Assembly (NCBI RefSeq): GCF_905220975.1
Contig: NZ_CAJNBK010000024.1
Span: 1-64,000, forward strand
DNA from: Paraburkholderia haematera
GTDB lineage: Bacteria > Pseudomonadota > Gammaproteobacteria > Burkholderiales > Burkholderiaceae
Reading direction: 5' to 3'
Length of the DNA stretch: 64,000 nt
Shown here: positions 61,325-64,000 of the stretch, one piece after another
How the letters are laid out: the number at the start of each line of letters is the position of its first letter
How positions within the stretch are numbered: position 1 is the first letter of the stretch
Position numbers and translations under genes: made by a program
The notes under the pieces: generated by a model
Told to the model about the DNA's origin: nothing
Seen by the model: only the letters and a program-made list of their open reading frames with translations
Databases searched by the model: none

Positions 61325-63298
61325 ATGACCGAAGAAGTATCCACGCAACCCGCCGCGTATGTGCTGGTCGTCGATGATGACGAAGGCATCCTGCGGCTCG
61401 CGCGCAAGTCGCTCGAACGCGCCGGCTGCCGGGTTGCAATCTGCGCAGGTGTCGACGTGGCCCGCGAACGGCTTGCCGCGGGCGCGCCCGACCTGCTTGT
61501 GCTCGACTACCAGCTCAGCGGGCCGGAGACCGGCCTCGACTTCTTTCGCCGCTTGCGGGCGGAAGGTGTGCGGATCCCCGCCATCCTCGTGACCGGTTTC
61601 ACTGACGAATCCCGTGTGATTGAAGCGCTCCGTGCGGGCGTATCCGACGTGGTGCCGAAATCCGGCGACTACCTCGACTACCTGCCCGAAGCGGTGGACC
61701 GCGTGCTGTCCCAGGTGCGTTTGCAGAAGGCCTCGGACGAAGCCTTGCTGCTGCGCGATCGCGAACAGCATTACCGCACCTTGTCTGAGGCCTTGCCGCA
61801 CCTCGTGCTCACCTGCAATGCCGCGGGCGATTGCGATTTCCTTTCGAAGCAATGGTTCGACTACACGGGGTTGGCGGAAAGCAGTTCGTACGGTCTTGCG
61901 TGGCTCGACGCGGTGCATCCCGACGATCGTGAAGAGATTCGACGCACCTGGCTCAAGGCAGTGTCGAGCGGCACCGGCGATTATCGGCACGAACTGCGGA
62001 TTCGCCGCCACGATGACGCCTATCGCTGGTTCGACGTCCGCGCGGTCGCCATGCGCGACCCCGAGGGGAATGTCAGCAAATGGTTCGGCAGTTGCACGGA
62101 TATTCATCCCCAGCGCGAGGCCATCGAGGAGCGCGAACGGCTGCTCGCCTCGGAGCAGGCCGCCCGCCAGATTGCGGAAGAAGCCAATCGTGCGAAAGAC
62201 CGCTTCCTCGCCATGCTGTCGCACGAATTGCGCACGCCGCTCACACCGGTATTGGCGGGTGCCAGTGTGCTGGAGATGATCCCGGATCTGCCCGATCAGG
62301 CACGCTCGAGCGTGCGCATGATCCGCCGCAACGTTGAACTCGAAGCGCGCCTGATCGACGACCTGCTCGATCTCACGCGCGTGGCGAACGGCAAACTGCG
62401 TCTATCGCTTGAAACAGTCGACGTGCATGAGGTGATGGACAGCGTGCTCGAACTCTTTCGCAGCGAGATTCAGGTCAAGCAGCAGGACGTGCATGTCTAC
62501 AAGAACGCGCAGCACCATTACGTACTCGCCGACCGCGCACGGCTGCAACAGATGCTGTGGAACCTGATTCGCAACGCCGCCAAATTCACGCCGGACGGCG
62601 GTCATATCTATGTGCGCACGCAGGATGAGCGCATGCATGTGCAGATATCGGTTGAGGATACCGGTATCGGTATCGAGCCCGAGCAGATCGGCAAACTGTT
62701 CAACGCGTTCGAGCAGGGCAACCAGAACATGACGCGGCAGTTCGGCGGGCTGGGACTGGGCCTCGCGATCACCAAGGCATTGACCGATGTGCACGGCGGC
62801 ACGGTAATCGCACAGAGCCCTGGCGCGCACTGCGGCGCGACTTTCACGATCACGCTGCCAACCGCCGCCGCGCCCGCGGAGTTGACACCTGTCGCAGCGC
62901 CTGACGAGGTGCGTTCTCACGGCCTGCTGACCGTCCTGCTGATCGAAGACCATCTGGATACCGCCGAGGTCATGGCGCAGCTGATTCGCAGCCTGGGGCA
63001 CGACGTGACCACGGTGGGCCGGGTGGACGATGCATTGGCCGCCACCCAGTTGCAGGCCTTCGATCTGGTGATCAGCGATGTGGGCTTGCCCGACGGCACC
63101 GGTCTCGATTTCGTCAAGGCGTTCCGCGAGCATTCGGATGCGCCGGCGGTTGCGTTGACCGGTTTCGGTACTGACGAAGATGTGCGCCGTTGCCTGAGCG
63201 CGGGCTTTACTTCGCATCTGACGAAGCCTGTCAATTTCGGACAGCTCGAAACGATGATCGAAAGTGCGCTGAGTCTGAAGTCGGGAAGGGACGCTTAG
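61325..63298 (+). CDS. Hybrid histidine kinase: REC-PAS-HisKA-HATPase-REC
   Basis: 657-aa soluble protein without a transmembrane helix. Domains in order: receiver 1 (10-125, Asp61 in LVLDYQLSG), PAS with PAC (about 140-265), HisKA (AMLSHELRTPL, His300), HATPase (LIRNAAKFTPDG; VEDTGIGI; FGGLGLGLAITK) and receiver 2 (about 530-650, Asp585 in VISDVGLPDG). Such a layout can receive phosphate from an upstream kinase through receiver 1. It is the last gene of the cassette and ends at a strong terminator. Confidence 0.93.
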   Translation: MTEEVSTQPAAYVLVVDDDEGILRLARKSLERAGCRVAICAGVDVARERLAAGAPDLLVLDYQLSGPETGLDFFRRLRAEGVRIPAILVTGFTDESRVIEALRAGVSDVVPKSGDYLDYLPEAVDRVLSQVRLQKASDEALLLRDREQHYRTLSEALPHLVLTCNAAGDCDFLSKQWFDYTGLAESSSYGLAWLDAVHPDDREEIRRTWLKAVSSGTGDYRHELRIRRHDDAYRWFDVRAVAMRDPEGNVSKWFGSCTDIHPQREAIEERERLLASEQAARQIAEEANRAKDRFLAMLSHELRTPLTPVLAGASVLEMIPDLPDQARSSVRMIRRNVELEARLIDDLLDLTRVANGKLRLSLETVDVHEVMDSVLELFRSEIQVKQQDVHVYKNAQHHYVLADRARLQQMLWNLIRNAAKFTPDGGHIYVRTQDERMHVQISVEDTGIGIEPEQIGKLFNAFEQGNQNMTRQFGGLGLGLAITKALTDVHGGTVIAQSPGAHCGATFTITLPTAAAPAELTPVAAPDEVRSHGLLTVLLIEDHLDTAEVMAQLIRSLGHDVTTVGRVDDALAATQLQAFDLVISDVGLPDGTGLDFVKAFREHSDAPAVALTGFGTDEDVRRCLSAGFTSHLTKPVNFGQLETMIESALSLKSGRDA

Positions 63299-63344
63299 TG
63301 TGTTCGCGGCGTTGACTGCGCGGGCGTCATTTACGCGTGACATG

Positions 63345-63384
63345 AAAAAAGGCCTGTGGCGACTTCGTCGCCACAGGCCTTTTT
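63345..63384. terminator. Bidirectional terminator between hybrid kinase and mscL
   Basis: A run of A6 with GGCCTGTGGCGAC (63351-63363), a TTC loop and the exact mirror arm ending in T5 (63380-63384). It can end both the cassette and mscL. Confidence 0.92.
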
Positions 63385-63416
63385 AGTTGCGCCGGCTAAT
63401 ATGCCGGCAAAAAGAC

Positions 63417-63866
63417 TTAACGCTGCGGCGAGTTCTTCAACGAATCGCGGATCTCACGCAGCAGCACGACTTCTTCGGGTGTCGGCGGCGGCTCTGCGGG
63501 GGCGCCTTCAGCCGGCTTGCGCAGATTGTTGATGAACTTGACCATCAGGAAAATGATGAACGCGAGGATGATGAAGTTGATGGCCACGGTGATGAACGAG
63601 CCATAACCGAACGCCGCTACGCCTGCCGTCTGCAAGTCTTTATACGAATCGGGATTGCCTTTGAAGCTTGCGGGAATATCGCCGAGGCGAATGAACTTGT
63701 TGGAGAAATCGAGGCCGCCGGTGACAACGCCGATAACCGGCATGATCAGGTCTTTAACAATTGAATTGACGATGGTGGAAAATGCGCCGCCGATAATTAC
63801 CCCGACGGCGAGATCCATTACGTTGCCTTTGAGGGCAAATTCCTTGAATTCCTTAATCATGCTCAT
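63417..63866 (-). CDS. mscL: Large-conductance mechanosensitive channel MscL
   Basis: Pentameric channel that opens under membrane tension and saves cells from osmotic downshock. The 149-aa protein has MSMIKEFKEFALKGNVMDLAVGVIIGGAF in the pore helix region (TM1), the periplasmic loop, TM2 (FITVAINFIILAFIIFLMVKF) and the cytoplasmic helix (EEVVLLREIRDSL). GGGAG sits two bases from ATG 63872 but eight from ATG 63866, so 63866 is chosen. The remaining 63873-64000 shows no gene. Confidence 0.97.
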   Translation of the reverse strand: MSMIKEFKEFALKGNVMDLAVGVIIGGAFSTIVNSIVKDLIMPVIGVVTGGLDFSNKFIRLGDIPASFKGNPDSYKDLQTAGVAAFGYGSFITVAINFIILAFIIFLMVKFINNLRKPAEGAPAEPPPTPEEVVLLREIRDSLKNSPQR

Positions 63867-64000
63867 ATACATTTCTCCCAGAAGTCGATTGTCGAATCAT
63901 ACCAATCTGAGAAGGATAGGCTAGTCTTTTGGCACGGAAAGAGCGGCCTGGCGCTATTCAGGAAACGGCGCCTGGCTATGGCGCGCCCGTTCGATATGCG

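Noticed and set aside
1..64000. CRISPR array, tRNA, rRNA, transposase, integrase or prophage genes
   Set aside because: No regularly spaced direct repeats with unique spacers, no cloverleaf-type RNA recognised in gaps, and no mobile-element proteins among the reading frames.

Overview
The window is a GC-rich, densely coded piece of a betaproteobacterial chromosome, almost certainly Burkholderiaceae and most like Paraburkholderia or Burkholderia. This rests on the gene order (rluD-pgeF-phaC-phaA-phaB-phaR; dnaX-ybaB-recR; surE-pcm-nlpD-rpoS), the bktB thiolase close to the Cupriavidus enzyme, and a 5' inverted repeat of a type I associate with Burkholderia genomes. Genus is an inference. Nearly everything is conserved core genome. 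I see no prophage, insertion sequence, CRISPR array, tRNA or rRNA gene.

Layout. 1-2400: molybdenum cofactor genes moeA-moaD-moaE. 2400-3800: a group III truncated haemoglobin divergent from an NsrR/Rrf2-type regulator, with a candidate NsrR operator between them. 3890-6490: clpB behind a sigma-32-like promoter. 6640-9020: YidB-like protein, ComEA-like helix-hairpin-helix protein, and a MerR regulator overlapping a carboxymuconolactone decarboxylase-like gene. 9120-16020 (minus strand): MATE exporter, membrane glycosyltransferase, ribosomal protein L31 type B, MtfA peptidase, MFS transporter and a second MerR regulator under a 42-bp palindrome. 16200-18050: rho and trxA. 18500-22790: SRP RNA (ffs), then dnaX-ybaB-recR. 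22910-31670: CoA-transferase, quinone oxidoreductase, surE-pcm-nlpD-rpoS, a PolB-like exonuclease and rlmD. 31780-34810: bamD divergent from rluD-pgeF.

35100-45400 is the polyhydroxybutyrate region: synthase PhaC, thiolase PhaA, reductase PhaB and regulator PhaR make and regulate the polymer, and the second thiolase BktB lies 5.7 kb downstream of phaB. Between them are dusC, rimO and a PfkB-family sugar kinase. dusC is flanked by two diverged copies of the rimO upstream region and first 23 codons. 45500-49070: a secreted unknown, metC, a small islet with a 149-aa membrane protein and a 43-aa membrane protein, and serB. 49380-53850: cytochrome P450, a LysR regulator divergent from an oxidoreductase, and a secreted unknown. 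53900-58630: fetAB-type exporter, a large AsmA-family protein and an unknown. 59070-63300: a three-gene signalling cassette (histidine kinase, single-domain response regulator, hybrid kinase). The window ends with mscL.

The best leads for something unusual are: the rimO 5' duplication flanking dusC; the 43-aa/149-aa membrane protein pair; the 42-bp operator palindrome of the second MerR gene; dnaX and surE starts lying six bases after a TACAAT box (possible leaderless mRNAs); the NsrR-like regulator with widened cysteine spacing; and the signalling cassette with a large hairpin in its leader. I found nothing I would call a wholly new defence or mobile system.
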